64,000 nucleotides of DNA. Origin: Streptomyces sp. CB02980 (GTDB taxonomy: Bacteria > Actinomycetota > Actinomycetes > Streptomycetales > Streptomycetaceae). A program made the position numbers and the translations under genes. Of the stretch, positions 33,560 through 42,026 are shown one piece after another (position 1 is the first letter of the stretch; each line of letters opens with the position of its first letter). The notes beneath the pieces were generated by a model. The model had not been told where the DNA came from. It made no database searches and saw only the letters and a program-made list of their open reading frames with translations. The stretch covers positions 1 to 64,000 of the forward strand of contig NZ_JACSCH020000022.1 of the NCBI RefSeq assembly GCF_014451325.2, in the 5' to 3' direction.

Positions 33560-34894
33560 TCAGTTGTTCCTTTCGAGGAGGCGGCCGGAGGGCTCGGCCA
33601 GGGTGCCGTGGTCGGCGATCCGCTCGCCGCGCAGCCAGGTGGAGGTGACGACGCCGTTGAGGGTCTTGCCCGCGTAGGCGGTGATCCGGTTGCGGTGCTG
33701 GAGCTCGGCCGGGTCGACGGTGAAGGTGGCCTCCGGGTCGAGGACGGCGAAGTCGGCGTCGCGGCCGGCCTCGATGGCGCCCTTGCGGGTGAGGCCGGCG
33801 AGCCGGGCCGGGCCCTCGGACATCCAGCGGACGACGTCCGTGAGGTCGAAGCCTCGGCGGCGGGCCTCGGTCCAGATGGCGGGGAGGCCGAGCTGGAGGG
33901 AGGAGATGCCGCCCCAGGCGGACGCGAAGTCGGGCGTCTTGAGGTCGGTCGTGGACGGGGAGTGGTCGGAGACGATGCAGTCGATCGTGCCGTCCGCGAG
34001 CCCCTGCCACAGCGCGTCCTGGTTGACGGCCTCGCGGATGGGCGGGCAGCACTTGAACTCGGTGGCGCCGTCCGGGATCTCCTCGGCGGTGAGGGTGAGG
34101 AAGTGCGGGCAGGACTCGACGGTGACCTTGACGCCCTCGGCCTTGGCGGCGGCGAGGAGGGGCAGCGCGTCCGAGGAGGAGAGGTGCAGGACGTGGACGC
34201 GGGCGTTGAGCCGGCGGGCCTGGTTGATCAGGTTCTCGATCGCCGTGTTCTCGGCGTCGCGGGGACGCGAGGCGAGGAAGTCGGCGTACGCGCCGCCGGA
34301 GCGCTGGGGCGCGGCGGCGAGGTGGTGCGGGTCCTCGGCGTGCACGATCATCAGGCCGTCGAAGCCGGAGATCTCGGCGAGCGAGGTCGCGAGCCGCTCC
34401 TGGTCGAGCTCGGGGAACTCCTCCACGCCGGAGGGCGACAGGAAGCACTTGAAGCCGAAGACACCGGCGTCGTGGAGCGGGCGCAGGTCCTTGACGTTGT
34501 CGGGCAGGGCACCGCCCCAGAAGCCGACGTCGACGTGGGCCTTGGCCCGGGCGACCTCCTGCTTGACGCGCAGGTTCTCCACGGTGGTGGTGGGCGGCAG
34601 CGAGTTGAGGGGCATGTCGAGGAGGGTGGTGATGCCACCGGCGGCGGCCGCGCGGGTGGCGGTCCAGAAGCCCTCCCACTCGGTGCGGCCGGGGTCGTTC
34701 ACGTGTACGTGGGTGTCGACGAGTCCGGGCAGGACGACGTCGTCGCCGACGTCCTCGAGCCGGGCACCGGCGGGTACCTCCGCGTCGTACGGCAGCACGG
34801 CCGCGATCGTCCCTCCGGAGACGGCGATCGACGCCGGGCGTGTCCCCTCGGGGGTGATGACACGCGTCGAGCGCAGGACCAGGTTGACGTCCAC
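33560..34894 (-). CDS. allB: Allantoinase
   Basis: The 444-residue amidohydrolase has metal ligands in VDTHVHVNDPG, the carboxylated-lysine region GVFGFKCFLSPSG, the histidine in IVHAEDPHH and the aspartate in VSDHSPST. It opens the allantoin ring to allantoate. The GTG start is at 34894, with AAGAGGGG upstream. An AllR-type palindrome lies 33 nt before the start, and the divergent gene encodes the IclR regulator. Confidence 0.97.
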   Translation of the reverse strand: MDVNLVLRSTRVITPEGTRPASIAVSGGTIAAVLPYDAEVPAGARLEDVGDDVVLPGLVDTHVHVNDPGRTEWEGFWTATRAAAAGGITTLLDMPLNSLPPTTTVENLRVKQEVARAKAHVDVGFWGGALPDNVKDLRPLHDAGVFGFKCFLSPSGVEEFPELDQERLATSLAEISGFDGLMIVHAEDPHHLAAAPQRSGGAYADFLASRPRDAENTAIENLINQARRLNARVHVLHLSSSDALPLLAAAKAEGVKVTVESCPHFLTLTAEEIPDGATEFKCCPPIREAVNQDALWQGLADGTIDCIVSDHSPSTTDLKTPDFASAWGGISSLQLGLPAIWTEARRRGFDLTDVVRWMSEGPARLAGLTRKGAIEAGRDADFAVLDPEATFTVDPAELQHRNRITAYAGKTLNGVVTSTWLRGERIADHGTLAEPSGRLLERNN

Positions 34895-35231
34895 CCGTAC
34901 CCCTCTTCCAGTGCTTCAAGAAAAAATTCAACGAACTGTTGAAGGAGTCTTCACTTCCGGACGACATGTCGTCAAGGGCACACTTCCAGCATCGCCGCCG
35001 GCACCGGGCGCCGCCGCACGCCGCTTGGATGTTTCCACCAAGTGAAATGCAAATTCCGTACAGTAGAACGTAGCTCCGTACAGCCGGGGCCGACCCGGAC
35101 GGCTCCGGGCCGTCACCGACACCGGACAAACACGTCCTGACCGGCGCGGACGCCGCCACCAGGAACATGTACCCCGGCCAATGGGCCGATAGGCTGCTGC
35201 CTTGCCCGCCTGCCCCGAAAGGACCGTTGAC
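34895..35231. promoter_or_regulatory. allB-allR divergent promoter region (337 bp)
   Basis: This non-coding region separates allB and allR. It carries the palindrome at 34927-34943 close to allB. Toward allR it has a GAAAGGA ribosome site at 35217-35223, eight nt before the GTG start. The central part is locally A/T-richer (35040-35080). I see no other structured element. Confidence 0.7.
34927..34943. promoter_or_regulatory. AllR-type operator at allB
   Basis: TTCAAC-GAACT-GTTGAA is a perfect 6-bp inverted repeat with a 5-nt centre. It matches the elements before katA, aceB and the urate operon, and it ends 33 nt before the allB start. Confidence 0.75.
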
Positions 35232-36038
35232 GTGCCGACGTCCAGCGCCAGCACCACCGACGCCGCCAAGCCCGCCGCGAGCGGGGGCGTCCAGTCCCTT
35301 GAGCGTGCCTTCGACCTGCTTGAGCGGATGGCCGACGCCGGGGGCGAGGTCGGGCTGAGCGAGCTCTCCGCCAGCAGCGGACTCCCGCTCCCCACCATCC
35401 ACCGCCTGATGCGCACCCTGGTCGCCTGCGGGTACGTACGCCAGCAGCCCAACCGGCGGTACGCGCTCGGCCCCCGCCTCATCCGGCTCGGCGAGTCCGC
35501 CTCCCGCCTCCTCGGCACCTGGGCCCGCCCCTACCTGGCGCGGCTCGTCGAGGAGACCGGCGAGACGGCGAACATGGCGCTGCTCGACGGCGACGAGATC
35601 GTGTACGTGGCGCAGGTGCCGTCCAAGCACTCGATGCGCATGTTCACCGAGGTCGGCCGCCGGGTGCTGCCGCACTCGACGGGCGTCGGCAAGGCGCTGC
35701 TCGCGCACACCCCGGCGGAGGAGGTCCGCGCGCTGCTTGCCCGTACCGGCATGCCGGCCGCGACCGAGAAGACCATCACGACGCCGGACGGCTTCCTCGA
35801 CGCGCTCGTCGCGGTCCGCGAGACGGGGTACGCGGTCGACGACAACGAGCAGGAGATAGGAGTCCGCTGCCTCGCGGTCTCGGTCCCGGACTCCCCTACG
35901 GCCGCGGCGATCTCGATCTCGGGCCCGGCGGGGCGTGTGACGGAAGCGGCCACGGAGAAGATCGTCCCGATCCTCCAGGAAGTGGCGCGAGAACTGTCCG
36001 CGGCGCTGGCGAACACGACGGCCAACGGCGGCGCGTAA
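35232..36038 (+). CDS. allR: IclR-family regulator of allantoin catabolism
   Basis: The 268-residue protein has an N-terminal winged helix (LERAFDLLERM, LSELSASSGLPLPTIHRLMRTL) and the IclR effector domain (VLPHSTGVGKALLAHTP, GYAVDDNEQEIGVRCLAVSV). In S. coelicolor and E. coli the AllR regulators repress allantoin and glyoxylate genes and are released by allantoate or glyoxylate. The divergent allB-alc pair and the shared palindromes support this name. The GTG start at 35232 is set by GAAAGGA. Confidence 0.92.
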   Translation: MPTSSASTTDAAKPAASGGVQSLERAFDLLERMADAGGEVGLSELSASSGLPLPTIHRLMRTLVACGYVRQQPNRRYALGPRLIRLGESASRLLGTWARPYLARLVEETGETANMALLDGDEIVYVAQVPSKHSMRMFTEVGRRVLPHSTGVGKALLAHTPAEEVRALLARTGMPAATEKTITTPDGFLDALVAVRETGYAVDDNEQEIGVRCLAVSVPDSPTAAAISISGPAGRVTEAATEKIVPILQEVARELSAALANTTANGGA

Positions 36039-36814
36039 CCCTGCGGGGCGGTGGGTGCCACCACGCCGCGCCGGCACCCACCACGCCCTCGCCGCCCCCG
36101 CCGCCCCCGCCGTGTGGGCACGTGCCGCGCCCTCACCACCCGCCGTGTGGGCACGTGCCGCGCCCTCGCCGCCCCCGCCGCGTGAGCACGTGCCGCGCCC
36201 TCACCACCCGCCGTGTGGGCACGTGCCGCGCCCTCGCCGCCCCCGCCGCGTGAGCACGTGCCGCGCCCTCACCACCCGCCGTGTGGGCACGTGCCGCGCC
36301 CTCGCCGCCCCCGCCGCGTGAGCACGTGCCGCGCCCTCACCACCCGCCGTGTGGGCGCCCGCCGCGCCCTCGCCGCCCCCGCCGTGCGGGCACGTGCCGC
36401 GCCCTCGCCGCCCGCCGTGTTGGCGCCCGCCGCCGCACCCCACCCGCCGTGTGGGCAATCGTCCCGCAGGGCGGGACGGGTGGGCACACGGGACGGCGCC
36501 CTCTGGCGGCGCCTCCGCCCCTTGCGCCCTGGCCCGCACCCCCTGCGCGCCGCACCTGTGGTGCGGGTTCAGGCGCGGAAGCCTAGGCCCGGCAAAGGGG
36601 CGCCGTTCCGTTGCGCCCACCCGTTCCGCCCCTGGGGGTCCCCCCTGGACGAAGTCCTTGGGGGAGGAACGACTGCCCACAACGAGGGCGGCGGGCGGGC
36701 ACCGCCGCCCGGGAGGGTGGGGTTCGGCCGGCGGGACGGAAGGGCCACAACGGGGTGGGCGGGCGGCAGCCCACGGCTGTGGCGGGGCCGCGGCCCCCAC
36801 GGCAAGGCGCGGTG
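36039..36814. other. Convergent spacer dominated by a minisatellite (776 bp, no gene)
   Basis: The spacer separates the convergent allR and ABC-ATPase genes. Its left half is the CACGTG minisatellite. The right half (36460-36814) is GC-rich and carries a weak hairpin near 36637-36675 (CCCCCCTGGAC with GTCCTTGGGGG). All frames through the repeats stay open on both strands only because the repeats lack stops. I regard none of them as genes. Confidence 0.7.
36055..36440. repeat. CACGTG minisatellite with 68-bp higher-order unit
   Basis: Monomers of 33 and 35 bp alternate. CACGTG occurs at 36119, 36152, 36187, 36220, 36255, 36288, 36323 and 36391. The 33-bp type carries GTGTGGGCACGTG and CCCTCACCACC or CCCTCGCCGCC tails. 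The 35-bp type carries GCGTGAGCACGTG. One monomer near 36355 has lost the CACGTG core. Confidence 0.9.
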
Positions 36815-37495
36815 TCAGATACGGGCCGGTTCCGAGACGTGGCCGTCCCTGACCTCCACCACCCGCCCCGCCCGAGCCACCAGCCCCCGATCATGCGTCA
36901 CCAGCACCGTCGCCGTCCCCCTCCCCACCGTCAGCCCCGCGAGCAGTTCCACCACCGCCGCCCCCCGTTCATGATCCAGCGCACTCGTCGGCTCGTCGAC
37001 GAGCAGCACCGCCGGCTCGTTCATCAGGGCGCGCGCGATGTTGACCCGCTGCCGCTGCCCCCCGGACAGCTGGTGCGGCCGGCGGCCGGCCAGGTCCGCG
37101 AGGCCCACCGCGTCGAGCAGTTCCAGAGCCCTGCCGCGGGCCGACCTCGCCGGCCGCCCCGAGACGTGCGCCATCACCTGGAGCTGTTCCGCCGCCGTGA
37201 GCGACGGCAGCAGATTCGGCTGCTGGAACACGATCCCGATCCGCTCCCGCCGCAGCGCCGCCCGCCCGGCCGCGTCCAGCTCCCCCGTCTCCGTACCGTC
37301 GACGACGACCCGCCCCCGGTCCGGTGTCACCAGCGTCGCGGCGACCGCGAGCAGGCTGGACTTGCCGGAGCCGGAGGGCCCGACGACGGCCGTGAGGGAG
37401 CCGGCGGGGACGGTGAGGGAGACCGCGTCGAGCGCGGTCAGCCGGCCGTCGCCGTCCGGGTAGGTGAGGGTGACGGCGTCGAGGACGAGACTCAT
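36815..37495 (-). CDS. ABC transporter ATPase (LolD/MacB type)
   Basis: The 226-residue ATPase has Walker A GPSGSGKSS, the Q-loop FQQPNLLPSLTAAEQL, signature LSGGQRQR and Walker B VLLVDEPTSAL. It overlaps the permease stop by ATGA. This family powers mechanotransmission by FtsX-like permeases. With the divergent two-component system it forms a four-gene module often linked to envelope or antimicrobial-peptide stress. The last link is inferred. Confidence 0.93.
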   Translation of the reverse strand: MSLVLDAVTLTYPDGDGRLTALDAVSLTVPAGSLTAVVGPSGSGKSSLLAVAATLVTPDRGRVVVDGTETGELDAAGRAALRRERIGIVFQQPNLLPSLTAAEQLQVMAHVSGRPARSARGRALELLDAVGLADLAGRRPHQLSGGQRQRVNIARALMNEPAVLLVDEPTSALDHERGAAVVELLAGLTVGRGTATVLVTHDRGLVARAGRVVEVRDGHVSEPARI

Positions 37496-38571
37496 CGGGC
37501 ACTCCCGAGCGCGGTAAGAGGATCGACGGCGGTGATCCGCCGGATGGACAGCGCCGCCCCGAGGACTCCGAGCACCACCATCACGGCGGCCGGCCCGAGG
37601 ACGGTCAGGGGTTCGAGGACGAACGGCACGTTCCCGCCGCTGACCAGCGCCCCGACGCCGACCGCGAGCCCCGTCCCGAGCAGCGTGCCCGCCGTGAGCA
37701 TCAGCACCGCCTGCCCGAGGGCGTCCTTGAGGAGGTAAGGGGTCGAAGCGCCGAGGGCCTTCAGGACGGCGACGTCGCCGCTCCGCTGAATCGTCCAGAC
37801 GGTGAAGAAGGCCCCTATGACGAGGGCCGAGATGGCGAAGAGGAAGCCGCGCATGAGCTGGAGCGAGCCGTTCTCGGCCTGGTAGGACCCTATGGCGGTG
37901 AGGGCCTCGTCGACGGTCCGCGCCTCGGTGCCGACGGCCTTGTCACCCGCGCCCCAGTCCGTCCCCCCGCCGCCGCGGAGCGCGACGACCGTGGCCTGCT
38001 CCTCCGGGGTGGTGCCGCTGTGGCCGAGCCGCTGCCAGTCGTCGAGAGTCGTCCACACGACCGGCGTGTGGCTGTACGAGGCATCGCCCGCGACCGCCGC
38101 GACGGTGAGCTCCAGGGGGCCGAGGCGGACGGGGTCACCGACGGCGACGCCCAGCTCCTCCGCCGCCGACTCCGAGAGCACGGCCTTCCCCGACGCGGGT
38201 GCCACGGGTGCGAGCCCGCCCTCCGGCTCCGTACCGAAGGCGGACACGGCGGCGGTGCGGTCCCCGGCGGCGCCGTTGAGCGTCCGGATGCCGAGCGGCG
38301 CGGCCGCCGTCACCCCGGGCCGCTCGGCCCACGCGCGCCACTGCTCCTCCGTCACCGTCGAGTTGGTGAAGGAGACCGACTGCCCGGACGGCGGCGCCGC
38401 GAAGGCGAGCCGGTCGGCGGGCAGGCCGGTGATCGCGGAGATGTTCTCCCGCGCGAGGCCGGCGGTCAGTCCGGACAACAGGCCCACGAGCAGGGTGATC
38501 AACACGATCACGGTGCCCATGAGCGCGAAACGCCCCTTGGCGAATCCGAGGTCTCTCCATGCGACGAACAT
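37492..38571 (-). CDS. FtsX/MacB-like ABC permease
   Basis: The 359-residue permease has an N-terminal transmembrane helix (about 15-37), a large extracytoplasmic domain (about 40-235) and three C-terminal helices. The segment TIQRSGDVAVLKALGAST is the conserved FtsX coupling motif. It works with the adjacent ATPase. The ATG at 38571 (MFVAWRD) is chosen because the N-terminal amphipathic segment typical of the family begins there. Confidence 0.9.
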   Translation of the reverse strand: MFVAWRDLGFAKGRFALMGTVIVLITLLVGLLSGLTAGLARENISAITGLPADRLAFAAPPSGQSVSFTNSTVTEEQWRAWAERPGVTAAAPLGIRTLNGAAGDRTAAVSAFGTEPEGGLAPVAPASGKAVLSESAAEELGVAVGDPVRLGPLELTVAAVAGDASYSHTPVVWTTLDDWQRLGHSGTTPEEQATVVALRGGGGTDWGAGDKAVGTEARTVDEALTAIGSYQAENGSLQLMRGFLFAISALVIGAFFTVWTIQRSGDVAVLKALGASTPYLLKDALGQAVLMLTAGTLLGTGLAVGVGALVSGGNVPFVLEPLTVLGPAAVMVVLGVLGAALSIRRITAVDPLTALGSAR

Positions 38572-38683
38572 GCTGACCAGAGTGGTCGGCGAGGTGCCCC
38601 ACGGGCATCGCGCCACGGATGGCCTCGGCATCAAACTTTCGGTTGAGCCCGGATCGTCTGTCGCTGTCTAGGCTGGAGGGGAC

Positions 38684-39910
38684 ATGGATCCGCACTCCTC
38701 CCTCCACCCCGCGCCCCACTCCTCCCTCCACCCCGCGCCCCCTTCCTCCCTCCACCCCACCCAGCGGCCCCTCACCCCCGCCCTGCGCGCGCTGCGCCTC
38801 TGTCTGCACCTGCTGATGGCGGGCCTGCTCGCCCTCGCGGCGCTACGGGCCGACTCGGTCGCCGGGACGGTGCTCGCGGTGGTGACGGGCGCGGTCTACG
38901 CCGCCGGGTCGTATCTGCCGTCCGTACGGGACTCGCAGCGGGCCGCCGCGGTGTGGCTGGGTGTCCTGGGCGTCTGCTGGCTCGCGATGCTGTGGCTGAC
39001 CCCGGAGGCGCTCTGGGTGGCCTTCCCGCTCTACTTCCTCCAGCTGCATCTGCTGCCCGCCCGCTGGTCGCTGCCGGTGGTGGCGCTGACGGCGGTCGCG
39101 GCGATCCTCTCGTACGTGGGGCACGGCGCCGCGCTCAACCCCGGGGTCTTCATCGGGCCGCTGCTCGGCGCGGCGGTCGCGGTGGCGACGGTCCTCGGCT
39201 ACCACGCGCTGTACCGGGAGAGCGAGCGGCGGCGGCGGCTCATCGAGGAGCTGATCGAGACGCGGGCGGAGCTGGCGGCCGCGGAACGGCACGCGGGGAC
39301 GCTCGCCGAGCGGGAACGGCTCGCCCGCGAGATCCACGACACGCTCGCGCAGGGCCTGTCCTCGATCCAGCTGCTGCTCCGCGCGGCCGAGCGGGCGCTG
39401 CCACCGGGCTCCCCCGCCGCGGGCCACATCGACCGGGCCCGGCAGGAGGCCCAGGACAACCTGGCGGAGGCCAGACGGTTCGTCCGGGCGCTGTCACCGC
39501 CGGACCTGGAGCACGGCTCCCTGGCGGCGGCCCTGGAGCGGCTGTGCGAGCCGGGGGCCGGGCCGCGGGTCCGCTTCTCCGTCAGCGGTACGCCGGTCGA
39601 GCTGCCGACCCCCTACGAGGTGGCACTGCTCCGCATCGCCCAGTCGGCGGTCGCGAACACGGTGCGGCACGCGGGCGCGTCGCGCGCGGAGATCACCCTG
39701 TCGTTCATGGACGCCTCGGTGACCCTGGACGTGGTCGACGACGGCGGGGGTTTTGAACCCGGCGCGGTACGGCCCTCCTCCGACGGCGGTTTCGGGCTTC
39801 CGGCGATGCGCTCGCGCGCGGAGTCGCTGGGCGGCACCTTCACCGTCGAGTCCGCCCCGGGCCAGGGCACGGCCGTCGCCGTCTCCCTCCCCCTCCCCGC
39901 TGGAGCGTGA
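38684..39910 (+). CDS. Sensor histidine kinase (HisKA_3, DesK-like)
   Basis: The 408-residue kinase has about five or six transmembrane segments (about 38-175), a dimerisation helix with histidine in AREIHDTLAQGLSSIQLLL, and a HATPase domain (ANTVRHAGAS, DDGGGFEPG, GFGLPAMRSR). The first 25 residues are three near-copies of SSLHPAP, encoded by a 24-bp tandem repeat. It is divergent from the LolD/MacB-type transporter, which it probably regulates through the next gene. Confidence 0.92.
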   Translation: MDPHSSLHPAPHSSLHPAPPSSLHPTQRPLTPALRALRLCLHLLMAGLLALAALRADSVAGTVLAVVTGAVYAAGSYLPSVRDSQRAAAVWLGVLGVCWLAMLWLTPEALWVAFPLYFLQLHLLPARWSLPVVALTAVAAILSYVGHGAALNPGVFIGPLLGAAVAVATVLGYHALYRESERRRRLIEELIETRAELAAAERHAGTLAERERLAREIHDTLAQGLSSIQLLLRAAERALPPGSPAAGHIDRARQEAQDNLAEARRFVRALSPPDLEHGSLAAALERLCEPGAGPRVRFSVSGTPVELPTPYEVALLRIAQSAVANTVRHAGASRAEITLSFMDASVTLDVVDDGGGFEPGAVRPSSDGGFGLPAMRSRAESLGGTFTVESAPGQGTAVAVSLPLPAGA

Positions 39911-40542
39911 AGAGCATGACCATCCGTCTTCTCCTGGCCGACGACCACCCGGTCGTACGGGCCGGCCTGCGCGCGGTCCTGGACACGGAACCGGACTTCG
40001 CCGTCGTCGCGGAGGCGGCGACGGCCGAGCGGGCGGTGGAGCTGGCCGCTGCCGGGGGTGTGGACGTGGTCCTGATGGACCTGCAGTTCGGCTCCGGGAT
40101 GCACGGTTCGGAGGCGACGGCGGCGATCACGGCGGTGCCCGACGGGCCGAAGGTGCTGGTCCTGACGACGTACGACACGGACGCGGACATCCTGGCGGCG
40201 GTGGAGGCGGGCGCCTCCGGCTACCTCCTGAAGGACGCCCCGCCGGAGGAACTGGCGGCGGCGGTCCGTACGGCGGCGGCCGGCCAGTCGGCCCTGGCCC
40301 CGGCGGTGGCGCACCGGCTGATGGACCGGATGCGGACCCCGGCGGAGGCACTGACCAAGCGCGAGCTGGAAGTGCTCCAGCTGGTGGGCGAGGGCTTGTC
40401 GAACCAGCAGATCAGCAAGGTGCTGTTCCTGAGCCAGGCGACGGTGAAGTCCCATCTGGTGCACGTCTTCGCGAAGCTGGGCGTGGACTCCCGCACGGCG
40501 GCGGTGGCGACGGCGACGGCCCGCCGCCTGATCAGGCGCTAG
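39907..40542 (+). CDS. NarL-family response regulator
   Basis: The 211-residue regulator has the phospho-acceptor aspartate in VDVVLMDLQFG, the switch lysine in GYLLKDAPP and a LuxR HTH (TKRELEVLQLVGEGLSNQQISK, then ATVKSHLVHVFAKLGV). The GTG at 39907 overlaps the kinase stop (GTGA). An in-frame ATG at 39916 is an alternative start. It probably controls the divergent ABC transporter. Confidence 0.95.
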   Translation: MKSMTIRLLLADDHPVVRAGLRAVLDTEPDFAVVAEAATAERAVELAAAGGVDVVLMDLQFGSGMHGSEATAAITAVPDGPKVLVLTTYDTDADILAAVEAGASGYLLKDAPPEELAAAVRTAAAGQSALAPAVAHRLMDRMRTPAEALTKRELEVLQLVGEGLSNQQISKVLFLSQATVKSHLVHVFAKLGVDSRTAAVATATARRLIRR

Positions 40543-40648
40543 CCCCACGATCACCGCGCACACGTCGCGCCGCTTCTGTCATCGCACACCCGTCGCGACA
40601 CTTCTGTCACCGCGCACCCGTCGCGCCGCGGTCGCCACCGCGCACCCG

Positions 40649-40975
40649 TCAGTCGACAGGTCCCCGGGGCGTCGGCGGCCCGAAGAGTTCCACCGCCCGC
40701 CGGACCCCGGCGAGCCCTTCCGCGAGCGCGCTGACGGACCCGACCGATCCCGCGACGAGCAGCAGCGAGCGGCGCAGCCGCCGTACCTCCGGGGCGCCGC
40801 TGAGTGCCATCGCGTCGAGCGCGGCGAGTTCGTCCTCGGCGATACCCCGGTCGGCGAACTCCACGCGGTGGGCGGCCAGTTCACGTCGCAGCCGGGACAC
40901 GGCGGACCGCAGTTCGGCCACCCTCGGGTCCACGCCCTCGCCGGTCACTCGCCTCTGCCCCACGCTTCGCAACAT
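40649..40975 (-). CDS. Small coiled-coil-like protein, probable DUF5955
   Basis: The 108-residue protein resembles a small Streptomyces family of unknown function. Residues about 18-45 (RVAELRSAVSRLRRELAAHR) look like a charged helix or coiled coil, followed by a second helical region. No catalytic motif is evident. The ATG at 40975 follows GAGGGGAG. It stands alone between convergent and divergent neighbours. Confidence 0.7.
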   Translation of the reverse strand: MLRSVGQRRVTGEGVDPRVAELRSAVSRLRRELAAHRVEFADRGIAEDELAALDAMALSGAPEVRRLRRSLLLVAGSVGSVSALAEGLAGVRRAVELFGPPTPRGPVD

Positions 40976-41173
40976 GGTTCTCCCCCTCGCACGACACTGT
41001 GCGCAGAACTCCATACTCCGAACACCCGGAGCAGCGCTCCGAGCCGACCGCGGGCGGTGGTCGGGCGCCGTGAGTTGCGGGTCAGTTAACTCCTTCGCCA
41101 CCCCACCGCGCCACCCTTCGCCCCGGTAATTCAGGCGACCGTGTGATTCCGCCTGATGAGGTATGCAGTCCCC

Positions 41174-41800
41174 ATGACAACAGCGCATGACCGAACGGAT
41201 GTCCACACGCCACTCGTCGCCGGACTGCTGCTCGCCGCCGGGGGTGGGCGGCGGCTCGGCGGGCGACCCAAGGCGCTGCTCACGCACCGGGGGCGGCCCC
41301 TCGTCGAGCACGCCGTGGGGGTGCTGCGTGCGGCCGGGTGCGATGTGGTGCACGTGGTTCTGGGTGCGTCGGCCGAGGTCGTACGGGAGCGGGCGGAGCT
41401 CCCCGGGTGTGTGCTCGTGGACAACCCGGAGTGGGCCGAGGGGATGGGTTCCTCGCTGCGGGCGGGGCTCGCCTCGCTGGCCGCCGATCCGCGCGGGGTC
41501 GACGCGGCGCTCGTCCTGCTGGTCGACCAGCCGGGGATCGGGGCGGAGGCGGTGGCCCGGGTCCGGGCGGCGTACGTCTCGCGGGATTCGCTGGCGGCGG
41601 CCTCGTACGACGGGCAGCGGGGCCATCCGGTGCTGTTCGGCGCCGGGCACTGGGCGGGGATCGCCGAGCTCGCGGTGGGCGACCGGGGCGCGCGGGACTA
41701 TCTGGCGGCCCACCGGGATGCGATCACCCCGGTGGACTGTTCGGATGTGGCCGAGCCCTATGACATCGACACCGAGGAGGATCTGGCGCACTTGGAGTGA
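41174..41800 (+). CDS. MocA-like molybdenum-cofactor nucleotidyltransferase family protein
   Basis: The 208-residue protein has the nucleotide-binding signature GLLLAAGGGRRLGGRPKALL and the metal-binding LLVDQPGIG typical of MocA/MobA-like transferases. MocA makes the cytosine-dinucleotide form of molybdopterin used by xanthine dehydrogenase-type enzymes. That would fit a purine-degradation neighbourhood, although no xanthine dehydrogenase is in the window. An in-frame ATG at 41156 is an alternative start; GAGG upstream favours 41174. Confidence 0.85.
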   Translation: MTTAHDRTDVHTPLVAGLLLAAGGGRRLGGRPKALLTHRGRPLVEHAVGVLRAAGCDVVHVVLGASAEVVRERAELPGCVLVDNPEWAEGMGSSLRAGLASLAADPRGVDAALVLLVDQPGIGAEAVARVRAAYVSRDSLAAASYDGQRGHPVLFGAGHWAGIAELAVGDRGARDYLAAHRDAITPVDCSDVAEPYDIDTEEDLAHLE

Positions 41801-41848
41801 AGGGCGTGGCACCCAGCGCCATGGTCTGTCGATCCGGAGAATCTCGAC

Positions 41849-41889
41849 ATCAACAAACCATTGAACTTCCACCATGAGGAAACTAGTAT
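41849..41889 (+). promoter_or_regulatory. aceB promoter with AllR-type operator
   Basis: ATCAACAAACCATTGAAC at 41849-41866 is a TCAAC-N5-ATTGA palindrome. Its last six bases, TTGAAC (41861-41866), form a -35 box, with a 17-nt spacer and TAGTAT at 41884-41889 as -10. Regulator binding would cover the -35. Confidence 0.75.
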
Positions 41890-42026
41890 CCACTGTTCAG
41901 AAGCGCCTGTCCGTTCAGAAGGCGCTTGCGGCCGTATCTCGGCGCCTGCGGCACTGCGTGCCGTCCCGCGACGCCCGGCGGCCGTCTGGTACCGCCCGTG
42001 AAGTCCGCTGAAGGAAGTGACAGTTC

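Noticed and set aside
36055..36460. CRISPR array
   Set aside because: Units are contiguous variants of each other with no unique spacers and no cas genes nearby.
36055..36800. Several open frames through the minisatellite
   Set aside because: All frames stay open because the repeat lacks stop codons. The products are Pro/Arg/Ala repeats without a start context.
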